Shown: positions 1-12,229 of the stretch, piece after piece
How positions within the stretch are numbered: position 1 is the first letter of the stretch
How the letters are laid out: the number at the start of each line of letters is the position of its first letter
Origin: Eonycteris spelaea
Lineage: Eukaryota; Chordata; Mammalia; Chiroptera; Pteropodidae
Length of the DNA stretch: 64,000 nt
NCBI GenBank assembly: GCA_003508835.1
Contig: PUFA01000072.1
Coordinates: 5,926,501-5,990,500 of the forward strand
Direction of reading: 5' to 3'
Translations under genes and position numbers: made by a program
The notes under the pieces: model-generated
Told to the model about the DNA's origin: nothing
The model's database searches: none
Seen by the model: only the letters and a program-made list of their open reading frames with translations

Positions 1-1244
1 TTTATGTATCACACACTATGTGAACATGCGGATACATGTCCTCTAATCAATGTAGCCCCGAGCACTCACACTCAGCACTGGCCAGGTCGGGGATGAACCC
101 CCTGAGTCTGCACCAGAGAACTCAGAGATGAAATATTAGGGCAGATGGACCAGCGATCAATCCCAGGTGTACCTTTCATCAGCATGTATAACGCTCCACA
201 ACGAAGGAAAAGTCCTGGTCTGTCATTACAGGGGTCACATCTACCAGGACCTCAGATACTGACACCATCTGGAGCCACAGCCAGCTACTATGAAACAGGG
301 CTACTTAATGAGTGGTGTTTGAATATTATGAATGTTATGTTATTCTTCCACCATTTAATTTTATAAGGCTTCCATTTCCAAATGAATTTATGAAGTTATC
401 AAAACATGATGAATTCTCCTGTGCTTACTCTTGACTGTCACCTAACTCCGATGGACTGTTTTGTTTAACTGAAGGTGTATTTTATCAGGAATGCCTTAAA
501 TGTTCCCTTTTAAAATACATTGTACTTTGTAAGCTTAAGGAATAACAACTTACATTTGTGAAGACACTCAGGGCCTTGCCATGTGTTAGTTCGGTATTTG
601 GTGATCAAGTCAGGTTCATGTTACATGCAAACGGGGATGGCTAGTTGTTCCAAATGACTTGAATGGTGTGTGTTAAGTGAAGGTGGAATCATTTAAACCC
701 ATCTGACCTGAGTCCTGGTGCAGACTGCTTTTTTCAAAGGTTTTCCTAACATATTTATGATGCCAAATGCCATGTGTCTCTTCTTTAGATGAAAGCTGTA
801 GGAGATGTTAAAGGCTGAATTCGTAATGAGTTTGGAAGTAATTACCAGGGTGTTTCTGTATAAACACCATGTTTTTCTTTTTTAGTTATTTCATGTTTCA
901 GACTATGCTCTTTTAAAACACAGGACTCATGGGCTGGCCCTCCATAAAAAGATCATTTGCTATTTTTTGGTGAACTTGTGAAATGCACCTCAATACTACT
1001 CTGTAAGATGTGCCCTTGTATTAATTCTGTATAATCTCTTTTGTGTCATGAAATGGTTCAGTGCACTGTAAATAAGGCAGTAGAGCCTTTGTCCACACGA
1101 AATTTGTCTAACAACTATGAGTGTACCTTCTTTTGGAAAAACAAAAAACTCCTATGTAAAATCCTAAACCGCTTTCGTTAAATTTCAAAAAAAAATCAAA
1201 TCTCTTTGTATCATGGTGATTCCATTTTTCACCCCTTAAAAAAA
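1..1244. other. unassigned non-coding stretch
   Basis: No repeat or gene was recognised. A 73-codon open stretch at 145-366 (plus) ends in a hydrophobic run and resembles no protein I know. The AT-rich part from about 370 to 1200 could pass for a 3' untranslated region, but nothing proves transcription. Confidence 0.4.
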
Positions 1245-1545
1245 AAACACTAGATAAAAGAAAACATATTACATGATGTTTCCAATGACAGGAAATGCCC
1301 CAAAAGCAAATATAGAGAGAGATAGAAAGTAGATTCGTAGTTGCCTAGGGCTGGTTTAGGGATAGAGAATGACTCTAAATTGGCACAAGATCACTTTTAA
1401 GGGGTATTAAAACATTCCAAAATTAGATTGTGGCAATGACTGTACAACTCTGTAAATATGCTAAAATGTACTGAATTGTACATAGAAAACAGGTGGATTT
1501 ATTGCATTTAAATTATAGCTCAATAAAGCTGTTTAAAAAGAGAAA
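1245..1545 (+). mobile_element. L1 3' untranslated end (old L1M-type)
   Basis: This is a 5'-truncated fossil of a LINE-1 retrotransposon. The order of landmarks is that of old mammalian L1 3' ends: a segment like 'agaaagtagatt', then 'gttgcctagggctgg', then 'gtacaactctgtaaatatg', then 'ctgaattgtaca', then a terminal 'agctcaataaagctg'. It is heavily mutated, with no coding capacity. Family assignment is from memory of L1 consensus sequences; the exact subfamily is not resolved. Confidence 0.75.
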
Positions 1546-1729
1546 AGATAACAGTTAAAAGCCAGATCATAGCTTTGAAACTTTTCTCTCCACAAAATAA
1601 AAACTTTACATATTTTTCCTAATTACATCCTATTTTAATAATATTAAAGTATCATGTTTTCTAGGACTATGCACCTTGTTCGTTTCATCTATAAAAATAA
1701 TGATCCATTAGAGAGTGTACCGGTTTGCT

Positions 1730-2075
1730 AGAGCCATTTCTCAGGCAGCTACGGACCACTTCAGGTCAGCTGATCAGAGCTGAGGTCAGCTGGAGTGCAC
1801 ACTCTCCAGGTGAACCACATGGTAGCCAGGGCAGCTCTTGCCAGTGGCAAAGGTGGAAGACGGTGAATGGAAATAGGCGAGGTATCTTAAGGGCCTGACC
1901 TTGATGAGGTGACCAGTCAGGCACACCTCCTTCACTTGGCCAGAGCAAGGTCCATGACCGAACCCCACATCAAGCAATGGAGAAGTACACTCCACCACCC
2001 TTTCTGTGGGAAGAACTGAACAGTGAGATGCCACGAGGCATGGATGCTAGAGGGGTCGTGGACGTTGCTGCGGCA
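1730..2075. mobile_element. ancient LTR-like interspersed repeat
   Basis: The segment carries a run of phrases found in old mammalian ERVL-type LTR repeats: a repeated 'caggtcagctg' motif, 'cacttggccagagcaag', 'ccccacatcaagc', 'gagaagtacactccacc' and 'ggcatggatgctagagggg'. Short open frames here (60-101 codons on both strands) are by-products of GC-richer repeat sequence. The family is uncertain; an ERVL/MLT2-like LTR is my best guess, and the strand cannot be set with confidence. Confidence 0.5.
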
Positions 2076-2495
2076 TTTCACAAGGGCGGGGCGGGGGCAA
2101 CACAACACAATCTGAAGGAAACACGAGGGGTTGGTTCACTGGACTCTGAAACCCTAGCGGCACTGCCTTCTCTTCGGAACACTATACCACAGGAACAAAT
2201 ACTTCGCTTTTCATTTTTCATCAACCAGGAACATATCGGTAAATGCGTTACTGCTACAAGGGAGTCACTGTGCTTCCTGTAAGTGTCTGAACTGTCCTCT
2301 GTGCCCACTGATTTGCAGGCAAGAGAAAAAGCTGGGGTTTAGAGCTTCTCTTTTGTTAGTCATAATAGTAGGTAACAGAAATTGGGATTCTGTTGATCAA
2401 TGTCAAACAAAAAAATTTTAATAAAAAAAAGAACTGCTGTCAAAACAGGTGTGACAACCATGAAAGAGTAGAAAACAATTACAAAAACAGATCCT
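2076..2495. other. unassigned non-coding stretch
   Basis: Nothing was recognised. A 76-codon minus-strand and a 101-codon plus-strand open stretch overlap here, with no similarity to known families. Confidence 0.3.
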
Positions 2496-2516
2496 AAAAT
2501 AAATAAATAAATAAAT
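2496..2516. repeat. (AAAT)n short tandem repeat
   Basis: About five tandem AAAT units. This could be a local expansion in an A-rich tract; no adjoining retroposon body was recognised. Confidence 0.8.
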
Positions 2517-4424
2517 TTGGATTCCTTGAACATGGGTACTCACAAATGTTAGAAGCATGGTTTGCCCCTTTAAAGAGTTAAAACATCCTGCTCGTATGTC
2601 CTCTGGCCCTTTAAAGGGTTCTAGGAAGTAATACAGGACCAGAGGACATATGAAGTGCTTCCCCAAGGTGGAAGGGTGTTAGTCCAAAAGAAATATATCA
2701 GGGTCTGGCCATTAAACAGGGAAGAGAAGGAACAGGGAGGGAACCCTGCTCACAGCTGAATGCTTCTATTTTCTGAATATTACGGTAATCTGTAATTTCT
2801 AAGGATACAAAAGCCTTGGACCTGAAATGGGTCTGACTGACACCACAGACTCATTTTTTACTGATCCCTCCCCTTGCCTCCCACACTGCCCCTGACATCC
2901 TGCTAGTTATCTGTAGGAGTCCCAGCCAGAAAGACGATCGTACAGTATCCATCACACTCGCCCTTTCCTGATCCATGTACCTGATCCTATCTATGTCTCT
3001 CGCTGAGGCCTCTCCTGTGTGTCAAGGACTCTGACTTAACTCTTTCCCACCTAAAACACATGTGGCTCATTCTAGAATTACTAAAGTAGTCACGAAATCA
3101 GAGCTTTAAAAAAAAAGTAATCCAAGCTCAACTGAAATCACAGGAAGACACGGTTTATCCCTACCCTGACTTTGGTGACTGTTATGGTCTGACCAGGTAA
3201 AGTTACCCCATCCAGGTAGCAGTTGACTCCTTCCATATGCACACTGGAATGCCAACTGCGGATTTACCATCTGTATATGGACTGTGCTATCAGCTACCCG
3301 ATGGCAGAGCTGATCTAATAATATCGAACAAGCATTCTTCACAGAATATCTTATTACACCTCTGGTTGTTGTTTTTGGGACTTGACCATGGCCCAGACTG
3401 GTCAGAGATGCATTAAGACCTCCAACGCAGCTGCCCGGGGGCCCCAAAGGGAGGTGTGAAGATTAACAGCCTTCAGTGCAGACTGCTAGAGGATGTACTT
3501 AATTAACAGTGACAAGGGACCACTGGCTCCATTGCCTTCGTAGGCGTTCTTGAACCGCACACACTGACACTGGTTTATTTTTGTTTGCATTATTGAGTAA
3601 ACTCTAGAAACTCGGTAGATTTACAGTCTTTCCTTTCTTAATTCAGCAGGACCTCGAGGCCCCAGTTCTCCTGTCAAGCATGCCACCAGTGTCTCCTGAA
3701 GCACACTGTTTCTGGGGCTGTGGGCTGGGGGGACCTTCCCCCACCCCACCTTCCAAATGTTTCTCATCTTTTTACCGTGAGCTGATAGTACACTCTGCCC
3801 CTCCTTGTCCCTGGTGAATAACTGGCCAAAGTTTTACCAATCAGAAAAACAGGTCCCAAGGGTGGCATCGCAGCCAAGGTGGCTTTAAGTTTCTGCCTCG
3901 GAGTCTGCATGCAGACCAGTCATGGAGCGACATGGGTGGACACCGTGCAGTGTTTTCCTCGTGATCCTGAAGATGTGTTCAAATGGGACGCAGCCTCACG
4001 GGGGGAAGACTGACCAGTCACAGGTCAAACAGCCATTAAAGACGAACAACTAAATTCTCCCTCCACAGAGCTACTCCTAGCTACTCTATGTCCTTCATGA
4101 GCCCATGGTAGATATTGAAATATAGATGTGACAGATTACTTTTTGTTATATATGTGTATGTGTCCCTTCATTTATAAAATTTATAGAAAAAATGAAATTC
4201 AATCTTTTTAAAATATGCATTAAATCACTTATATTCAGACTGTAATGCAGCTTGGAGAAAACAGAATGAGTGTTGAATGTTTAATTAAGCATTTTATAAA
4301 TGACTCTACATGCTATTACTATTTAGTGCTTTTAAATAGAATTTTTTAAAAAGCAATAACAATGAAACATCTTAAACCTTTGGCCTAAAGCCTAATTATT
4401 TCTTAGAATAATTAATGAGTTGGT
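2517..4424. other. unassigned non-coding stretch
   Basis: No repeat family or gene was recognised. The longest open stretch is 113 codons on the minus strand (3106-3447) and looks random. A perfect 14-bp palindrome, gtctgcatgcagac, lies at 3903-3916. The part around 4120-4350 is AT-rich. Confidence 0.3.
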
Positions 4425-4429
4425 AAGGG

Positions 4430-4556
4430 CCTGACTTATTATATTCATTTTATCAGAGAACTGAAATCAGAGAAGTTGCTACTTGTTCAAGATATTTACC
4501 AATACTACAATGGCCAAATCCTCTCCTCTACTATGCAAGTGAGAGCTCTTTCCACT
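4430..4556 (-). mobile_element. MIR SINE fragment
   Basis: Read on the plus strand, the segment shows the reverse complement of the MIR core: 'attttatcagagaactgaaatcagagaagttg', decayed from the usual fraction '...ttttacagatgaggaaactgag...agaggttaag', followed by a relic of 'gcccaaggtcac' and ending near 'agctctttccact'. MIR is an ancient tRNA-derived SINE shared by all mammals. Confidence 0.65.
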
Positions 4557-5005
4557 AAAATAATGGCTTGCAAAAAAGGTTGCCAGATTTAGCAAAAAAG
4601 AGAGGAGGAAAAGAAAAACAGAACACTAATTGAATTTTAATTTCAGTTAAACAGCAAATAATTTTTTTAGTATAGGTATATCCTATGCTATATTTATAGT
4701 ATAAGTATAGATATACAGTAGAGGTATACCCTATGCCTTATTTACAAACTAGAGTCCACAAAACCAGGTCCGCAGAGTCCGTTTATGGACTTCCTTGGGG
4801 GAGCAGGAGGGAAGGCGGGGGCAACATGGCAGGTTCCCTTCCTCCTCCCCCATTTGATCAGAACGGTTCTAAGCACCTATGTAAGTAGGTGTTCTTTGAT
4901 GAAAGTTCTTTGTCAAACAAAATTAAGAAATGTTTTTCTAATGCTAGAAGACTTCTTGCCCTTGCTGTGCGACAAGAGGTTCGATATGAAAGAAATAAGA
5001 AACTC
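4557..5005. other. unassigned AT-rich stretch
   Basis: Around 4680-4745 the sequence repeats 'tatagtataagtatag'-like units and 'cctatgc' twice, suggesting a small decayed local duplication. A 90-codon open stretch at 4785-5057 runs into the poly-A tract and is not convincing as a gene. Confidence 0.3.
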
Positions 5006-5029
5006 AAAAAAAAAAAAAAAAAGGGGGGG
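5006..5029 (+). repeat. poly-A followed by a G run
   Basis: Seventeen A residues pass directly into seven G residues. It may be the tail of an unrecognised retroposon, but I found no target-site duplication on either side. Confidence 0.7.
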
Positions 5030-7338
5030 ACACATAAATTTGCTGAGAATCAAGTAAAACTTATATTTTATAATCTTAAAGCAATTACTTCTGCAGATTT
5101 GAAAAGGAATAAAAACTAATTATAATTATAAAGAATGTATTTTATATGTTTACATGTTTAACCGTAACCAGGAAGAAATGTTGTGTAAAGCAACTCTATT
5201 AGAATCAATCAGGAAATATGTATATATTCAAATACACATATAATATCTGATATTGTACATCACATGCATTTTAGGATACATATCTATAAATGTAGATATA
5301 GAATCTCTGTGTATATGATACTAAAATGTACCTAAATAAAAATTTAAAAATATGTGAACATGTCATATCCTTTACACAGAAATACAGCTGCCCAAATAAA
5401 GGAAAATCCATTTTTAATTTTCAATGGATGGAAAAGCCAAACCTGTATAACAGAACTCTTAAAACAAAACTTAAGTTGCCTATAGTTAAAAAATAAAATA
5501 AACCCATTTGTTTTTACCTATTGCAAATTAGCAGTGGAAGCATATGATGACATCTTTTACTTCTAAGATTTAAAATATATATATTTTTAATTTGTAGTAA
5601 AACAGCAGAAGTAGCGAGGATTTTAACTGAAATCAGGCAAATTATCCCAGGGCGTGGGGTCATCAGCTTGGCCTATGAGTCAAAAGTAACACCTTTTAAT
5701 ATGGACTCATTCAGTATATACAATACGTACATTGATACCTGTTTATATTTCTATAGCAGCGCTGACTGATCTATCCATTTTCATGAAACTGTACTCTTTC
5801 AGGTTAGACTAGGAAACACACAGAAAGAGAATCTTAATTGACCAGGTTCAGTTAAGAGACAAAAATGGGACACCTGTGCTTGTCGCTGCACGAGTAGCAC
5901 AGGCATTTATGGAGGAGAAAGATTTTAAAAGGAGCGGAGGAAAGACAACCAGGAATGGGGGTGTGCATGGTAAAGAAGCCCATCTCCAGATGTGATGATG
6001 TGTCACGCAGTCTCTCCTCCTGGGACAGTGTCTGAGCAGCTGCCCTGCTGAGGCTCAGAAGCCAGGTTCCTGGAGTTCTACTCTAATTCTTGATTTTAGG
6101 AAAACAACATTCCTGCTGTAGGCACCAAAATATTCGTGCACACAGTTCATAAAACATCTTCCTCAAGGGCGCTGGAAGGGGAGAGGGAAGTGGGCGTGGG
6201 GAAGCATGGGCGGGAATGAATGGCCCTGTAGAACAGAGGAGTCACTGGCGCCAAGGCCGCTGGTGGCCCCGGTGAGCGCCTGGGGCACCTTTCGGCGGAA
6301 TGCCCTGCGTAAATATTTGAGCACCTCTCCTCAGAACTTTCGACGATACACTGCTCATTGGCAAGTTTTTCTGCAGTGATGAGTGCACCAAATCTTGCAC
6401 CTCTCCCCAAGATTTTCCTGGAAAGTGAAAGGGCTGAATGATATTTTCAGCACGGGTTTTGAATAAGGGAACATGGCTGTGACTTTTCCTTCATTATCCC
6501 ACCCATGGTGATCTTCTCCAGGGATTGGGCGGGGGGGGGGTATGCTGTCTTCTCAGCATTCCAGTAGTGAGTCTAGCCAGGGCAGGAGCACTGAGGGGTA
6601 CACTGCATGGAGACTCCCACGGGAATAGTTTCCTCATGGGGCAGAAATTACCTAAATTCAGAAGCACACGTGTGTGTCGGGGGTGGGGGGAGTCAGTCCG
6701 TCAGCGGTTGAATATTTTCCCATAAAAATGGCATGAGTGTTGTTTTCTGTTTTATTTTGTTTTGTTTGTTTTTATCATAATCTCTGACTTTAGCTGTCTA
6801 GAGTTGGACTCGAAGGGAGAGTTCAAACTCTAAACTGTGAATCCAAAAAGGTCTAACAATGAGCAAAGTTCATTTTTGCATTGTGCCAGCCCTGCCTCCT
6901 CCTAACTACACCAAAGCAGAACAGATTGCTGCCCAGATAGTATGTTTCGAGGAGTCTTCAAATGGACACAAATGTCTCTGCCGGCAGCGTGTGTCAATGC
7001 CTCAGACACTGGCATCAGAGTGACCCGGGGGATAAGGAGCTCGCGGCCCAAAGAATGAACCTGAAAACAGGTAACCATAAAATAAAAGTACTACCTTTAC
7101 CCGTTCCTTTCCGGGTTTTCTATCTTGTGATTCAATGTTTTATCTAGTGCAGAACCCGAAGCCTGGGCATCTGGTTTGGATGCCTGATTTGTGTAATACA
7201 GAGGCTGTAAGATACTGCTGACTGATGTCAAGTCCGCAGCTCTGAACTACATAAGCCCCTAAGAGCTTTTTCCCAAGGGAATGGAAAACAAGGATTGAGT
7301 TTCTACATGCCATACAATTTTCTGAATAATAATAATAT
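5030..7338. other. unassigned non-coding stretch
   Basis: AT-rich to about 5780, then more mixed, with a ten-G run at about 6531-6540. A segment near 6960-7110 has a few CpGs and reads into a donor-like 'cag/gtaacc' at about 7070, but no exon could be defended. A T-rich run at 6745-6775 could be the A tail of an unrecognised minus-strand retroposon. Confidence 0.3.
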
Positions 7339-7440
7339 TGCTGTGAAGTAGGTATTATTATTAACCCATTTTACAGGCAAGAAAACCAAGCTCCAGGAAC
7401 TTGTCTGCGGTCATCTGAGAAGGGGCAGAATGAGAATTCT
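7339..7440 (-). mobile_element. MIR SINE fragment
   Basis: The plus strand reads 'gaagtaggtattattatta', then 'cccattttacaggcaagaaa', then 'gaacttgtctgcggtca', which is the reverse complement of the MIR core (gtaggtactattatta...cccattttacagatgaggaaa...taacttgcccaaggtca). The ends are lost. Confidence 0.75.
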
Positions 7441-9630
7441 TACCTAGGCCATCGGGGAGGAAAAATGGGTGGCGACTTAGGAACTATTCCGTGCTCACTC
7501 TCTCCAATCCGTGAAGTAAGGCAGACAATGAGGTGGCAACAAAGGACAGTGTTACCAGTGAGAGGCCAGACGAAACGGAAGGGGCAGATGAAGGACTCTC
7601 GGGGACAGTGGAGGCCAACGAGGTTCTCGGAGGCAAAACCAGGGATGCTCGCCAAAGATGAGACTTATTCTCTGCCCTAGGCCTCTATTAGCCGTGGATG
7701 GCTTAGTAATCAAAACACTATGTATCCTTTAAGTAGAATCACCTTGAGGCCGAAGAAGAAAGATACATTCTCTGTGCACGAGTGGATTGTGGACGAAGTC
7801 AGCTGTGTGGTACGCGTGACCAGACAAGAATCTGCCAAATGCCAAGTCTGTTGGTTGATGCAACAGCAAAAGCACTCGCCTACTATACCACATCAAGCGA
7901 TACCTCGCTGCTCAAGCCACCAAAGCCGCCAGTGAGAAACCGTCAACCCAGTGAGTACGTCCACATCAGCAGCAGTTGCTTAGTCTGTGAGTAATGGGTC
8001 CAGCAAGGCAAAGTTTTCTTTCTGGTTCACAGAAAAAAACGCTTCGGTTTCTCTAGCCTCCTTCGGTACAATTAGCCACCCTGATTAATGTGTTTTCTTT
8101 TTTCAGTATTTCAATGACTCCGGTCTGGGACCCAAATGGGATCTTGGCCTGATGGGAAAGATACAACGCCCAATAAGGATATGGATTCCCTCAAGGAATG
8201 GTCAGCCCTCCATTCAAGGAAGGGGCAGTGGGAGAATCAAGAGCTAAATGTATAATTAAACTCCAAGTGCAAAAGCTACTCAGAAGAGAAGCACACAGGT
8301 CTGGACTCAGGCTGATGTGGGTTCATTTTGAACTCCTAATACAAGGTCAGAGGACATTACGATGACAGCACGTCATTTCTGAATTCTGCTCACTTACTGA
8401 GATTCCACTGGCCCTGAACTAGATGCTTGAGGATGCTTACGACACTGGAACACTTTATTATTTCAGTCATTTTTGATTGATTTTCATCTTGGGATTTAAA
8501 GCCTATTCTTCAGAGAAATCGAGATTATTTCCTTGTTCATAAGTGCCGGCAGGTCAAACTCAAATACTGCCAAGTTTTATTGGGTAATTGAAATGAGTAG
8601 CCAGAGGCTGTACCAGCATTTAGCAAATTAAACACTGATATGGAAAAAGACAGAACTGAATCACACAAAGGTGCTAACAGTGATGAAATCTAGATGATAC
8701 ATGTACAGGTCATTTTTATAATAAAAAAATTCCAGCAAGTCCCATAAATAGAAGAATATAAAGAGTTCCCCTGTATTTAACATCTTATGATATATTTTAT
8801 ATTCTGACTTATACTTTTTTCAAATTTCCCAAATAAACATTAGTCTCTTAACATCACTTTTTTTAATCAGAAAATGAAAATGATAATAGTTCAAAAAAGT
8901 ATATTCCAATTAATGTTTTTTTTAATTATAAGAAAGCTATAATTTATGTAAAGACACTAAAGCAGTGGTTCTATGACTGTCCCATCCCTATTTCTTTCCA
9001 CCTGAAGATCAGTCTCACAAATGAAGGGACTGAGAACTGGCAGGGGAGGAAAAAAACTGAGTCACAATTCTCTTCCCTCCTCCTGGCTCTGGGGGTGGGC
9101 CAGAGAGTCTAGCAAGCTCAGTGTAGTAACCAGCTAGTGTTCCCCATCCCCATTGGGGGTTCACCTCCTGGCTTTGCATGTGAAACTGGCATTTGAATTT
9201 GGGTGCCTGCACGTGGCAGGGCATTACCCACCAAGCCCCCGCCCACAGGGGAAACGGCGACATGAATCCTAACTGTACTACGGTTAGAAGACAGTTAATT
9301 TAGAAATGCGCAATATGCTACCCAGGCACAGAACCAAACCAAATGTTTGCAGTAACAGAAATTTCCATATGCTGTACAACATTTAAAATACGTTATTTGC
9401 CTACACTGGACTTCAACAGCGGGACCTTTCTCTAGGGCTAAAATGACAGCCTCTATCCAGCCGCCAGTACTAACACCGATGTTACAAACTGTGCACTGTG
9501 TGGCCTCGTGGCTTCCAGGCGAGGTGCCTCGGTCCAGCACGACCCACCGCTTACAAAGTCCCCACGCGGCCCTCCCACAGCTGGGGTCCACGTACGGGAC
9601 GGAGAATAAAGAACTGAAGGAAAATGACTT
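7441..9630. other. unassigned non-coding stretch
   Basis: Several 70-codon open stretches lie at 7440-7994 on both strands, in slightly CpG-enriched DNA; none resembles a known protein. 'gcagtggttct' at about 8962 matches a hAT-Charlie terminal inverted repeat, but its partner end was not found. At 9015-9263 a GC-richer block has no recognised family. Confidence 0.3.
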
Positions 9631-9740
9631 ACACGTGATGTATTCTAGAATTGTACACTTGAAAGCTATATAATTTTATTAACCAGTGTCACCCCCAATA
9701 AATTTAATAAAAAAATTTAAAAATAAATTTAAAAATAAAT
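9631..9740 (+). mobile_element. L1 3' terminus with A-rich tail
   Basis: The segment 'gaattgtacacttgaaagc' followed by 'tataattttattaacc', 'agtgtcaccc' and 'caataaatttaataaaa' is an L1 3' end. The tail is an A-rich repeat of 'aaatttaaaaat' units. This wording of the terminus fits L1 elements I associate with bats rather than primates, which is one of the few lineage hints here. Only the terminus is recognisable; the upstream 300 bases could be more of the same 3' untranslated region. Confidence 0.65.
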
Positions 9741-9879
9741 GATTTTCCAGCGGAGAGCTGTAAAGAGGGGACTTTGGCAAGTTGGGCTTAGGATCCCATG
9801 ATTTTACAGTAAAGCAGTTTTCTGGAGTTATTACTAGTGGTAGGATCTGACATTAATGAGGATAATATCAAGCATACTA

Positions 9880-9978
9880 GAGCATTTTACCTTTTGCGAT
9901 GCTATGCCCATCCTTCTTTTACAAATAAGAAAATTGAAGCAGAGAGAAAAGCATCGCATAGCTAACCACACAAAAACT
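9880..9978 (-). mobile_element. MIR SINE fragment
   Basis: On the plus strand: 'gagcattttac', then 'cttttacaaataagaaaattgaagcagagag', then 'gctaaccacac'. This is a decayed reverse complement of the MIR core. The rest of the element is missing. Confidence 0.6.
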
Positions 9979-10544
9979 GAAACACAACTAACATCCTCAG
10001 CACCACCTGACAGCCAGAGATTAAGAAAATAAATGAGAATTCAGCCTGTATCACAGCACGGCCACGACTTCCCTGGACAGCAAGTGAGTGAGGGGGAGAC
10101 AGAGAGAGGAACGATGATGTCAGGCACCATCAAAATCAGGGCATGAGCAAAGGGTCACCGCAAAGCAAGTCTGACAATTCTTAGCAATCCTCTGCTTGAA
10201 ACGTCCTCATTCTAATCCAGGGAAGCTACTCCAGACACAAGCCGTCTTGGTCCCCTGGGCTCATGTCTTTTTTAAGCACTGACTCTGAAACTGACAGTGT
10301 ATTATTCATATTTAGGGACATTTCTCTCAAGTGAGTTCTCCCGTCTGTGCCCCAGGCCGCCTCCTGCTCAGCCGGGCCACCTGGAAAGCCAGCCTCTGCC
10401 ACCACCCTCCTTCGCGTTTTTCCTCAGTGCTAAACTCTGGACCTTTTAACGTGCCTTTGGACCAATCTACATTATAATGTAAGGGAAAGAATTAGTAGAA
10501 ATATCCAGGGCCTGTCCTACTTTCCAAAGCACCAGCTGCACATT
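9979..10544. other. unassigned non-coding stretch
   Basis: No repeat or gene was recognised. The sequence is mixed in composition and contains no long open stretch. Confidence 0.3.
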
Positions 10545-11245
10545 TTAAATTTTTTATGGAAGAATAATATACATCCAGAAAAGTGCACATAGGAAAAGTG
10601 CACGGTGCCGTGACTTTTCACAGAACGCACACACTTGTGTAACCCACACCCGGACCGAGAAGCAGATGACCAGCCCCCAGATGTGCTTCTCGTGCTTCTT
10701 TCCACGCTCAACGAGGAAGCCGCCACCCAGACTCCTACTCGATGAGAATAGCGTTGCCCGTTTTGTACTTTATTTGACTAGAATCATACAGTACGTCTTT
10801 GCATGTCTGCGTTCCTTCACGCAGAGTCATTTCTGCGAGATCCACGCACGTTATCGTGTAAAGCCGTGGGTCTTTCTCCCGCCTTGTTCTCCAGTGTGTA
10901 ATTGTGTGAATCAACGTAGCTACCCATTCTACAGCTGCAGGGCATTTTGGTGGTTTCCAATTTTGGGCAACTTTTGATAGTGCTGCTGTGAACATTCCTT
11001 TGGGTCACGCATGCACGTCTTTCTGATGGGTACGTAATTAAGAGTGGACTTGCTGGGTCATAGGGCCTGCGTGTGTTCAACTTTACTGGATATCGCCAGT
11101 TTCTCAAAGTGGTCCTATGAATTTACCTCCCCTCGACTGTATATGAAAGGTCACTCGGCTACACACCTGGCCAAGTCCTAATATTTCTCTTCCTTATCAT
11201 TTTAACCCTTTTGCTAGCTGTGCTCCGATTTACTCTAATTCAATA
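10545..11245 (-). mobile_element. L1 tail, ORF2 end plus 3' UTR (minus strand)
   Basis: The plus strand shows the reverse complement of an old L1: 3' UTR sequence first ('tagaatcatacagtacgtc'), then 'ttttgatagtgctgctgtgaacattc', 'gagtggacttgctgggtcatagg' and 'agtttctcaaagtggt', which is the antisense of the ORF2 C-terminal region. A 103-codon plus-strand and two minus-strand open stretches overlap it and are fossils or chance. CpG content is unusually high for such an old element. Confidence 0.8.
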
Positions 11246-11292
11246 GTGCTTTTTCAAGAAGTGACCTTCAAAGAAGAGACTGCAGGTATTCT

Positions 11293-11455
11293 AGATTGAG
11301 GTTCCCCAAAAGCAGCAGCAGTGGCATGGGCTGGATGATCCTTCTCTGTCAGGGATGGTCTTGTGGCTGTAGGATGCTTAGCAGCGCAACCCACAGTCCT
11401 AACAGCCCGAAGCATCTCCCAGCACTGCCAGTTAGTTGTCTGCGGCTGGAGAGGA
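11293..11455 (-). mobile_element. MER20-like hAT-Charlie transposon fragment
   Basis: The phrase 'gggctggatgatccttctctg' followed by 'ttgtggctgtaggatgcttagcagc' and 'catctcccagcactgccag' matches the reverse complement of MER20-type elements, short non-autonomous relics mobilised by a hAT transposase. The terminal repeats are worn away. Four open stretches of 77-100 codons overlap it and are not genes. Confidence 0.7.
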
Positions 11456-12019
11456 GGGACACGGGCTCTTCCTTGGTTGAGGGCCATCGCTCTAGATTTG
11501 TTTGCATTCTTGAAGACGTATCAGTTTCTGCAAGGTCTTCAAGGTTACCCCATGATGCAAACGGCCACATGGAACCAGGAGAGTAAGCAAACAGGACACG
11601 GCTCAGCAGCACAGAGGGCCAAGGGCAGGAGGCCACCGGAACCTCGGTGTTTGCCCCACGGTTAGGGACAAACGCTCCTTCACAAGAACATGGGGACAGT
11701 CATTTAGGAAGCTTCCAGCCAGCCAGGACCTGCCGCTCACTACAAATGGGAGACGAGGCAGCTGAGTTGGATTTCACTCGTTTTTTGTCAATTTGCAATA
11801 TAAAAGGACAGGCAAGTTGCCAGAGTGTGTTTCTCTCATTCATCTCTCTTAAAGCAAATACACTTTGAAGCCAACGTTTTTTTTTTTTTAATCAGCAAGG
11901 TTGTGTGTGTGTGACAAGAAGCGTAAGCCCTGAAGTCTCGAGGTCCAACAGTGAGCGTGCAAGTGTGCTGCACGTTCACGACGCTGTCTACCACTTTCTG
12001 TGTGCTAGGTGTCCACAGC
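11456..12019. other. unassigned non-coding stretch
   Basis: No family was recognised. It contains a T run (about 11878-11890) followed by a short GT tract. The open stretches here look random. Confidence 0.3.
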
Positions 12020-12221
12020 CGGAGACCTTGGTCTGAATCCTGGCTCTGCTACAAAATTCTGGTCATTTCATTTTATTGAACCTCCTTGTACCCCAGTTTC
12101 CTCATCTGTAAAGTAGGATTCATAAGACTAACCTATCTCGCGGCGTCCTTTGAAGATTAATAAATGGACTGGTAGAAGTGCACAGAATAGTGCCTGACGG
12201 TCGTGACACTTAATAAAAGCT
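12020..12221 (+). mobile_element. MIR SINE
   Basis: A fairly complete MIR: 'ggtctgaatcctggctctgc', then 'cagtttcctcatctgtaaa', then 'gaagattaataaatg' and 'cagaatagtgcctgacggtc', ending in 'acttaataaaagct'. It is followed within about ten bases by a second MIR in the opposite orientation. Confidence 0.85.
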
Positions 12222-12229
12222 GGGGGCAG

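Noticed and set aside
1..366. C-terminal exon ending at 366
   Set aside because: The frame is open only from 106 and ends in a hydrophobic AT-rich run; no donor or acceptor and no known protein.
7440..7994. Overlapping 70-codon frames in mildly CpG-enriched DNA, possibly an exon
   Set aside because: Frames overlap on both strands without codon pattern, splice context or known protein.
8960..9263. Possible MER20-type element starting at 'gcagtggttct'
   Set aside because: Only ten bases of the terminal repeat match; neither body nor opposite end was found.
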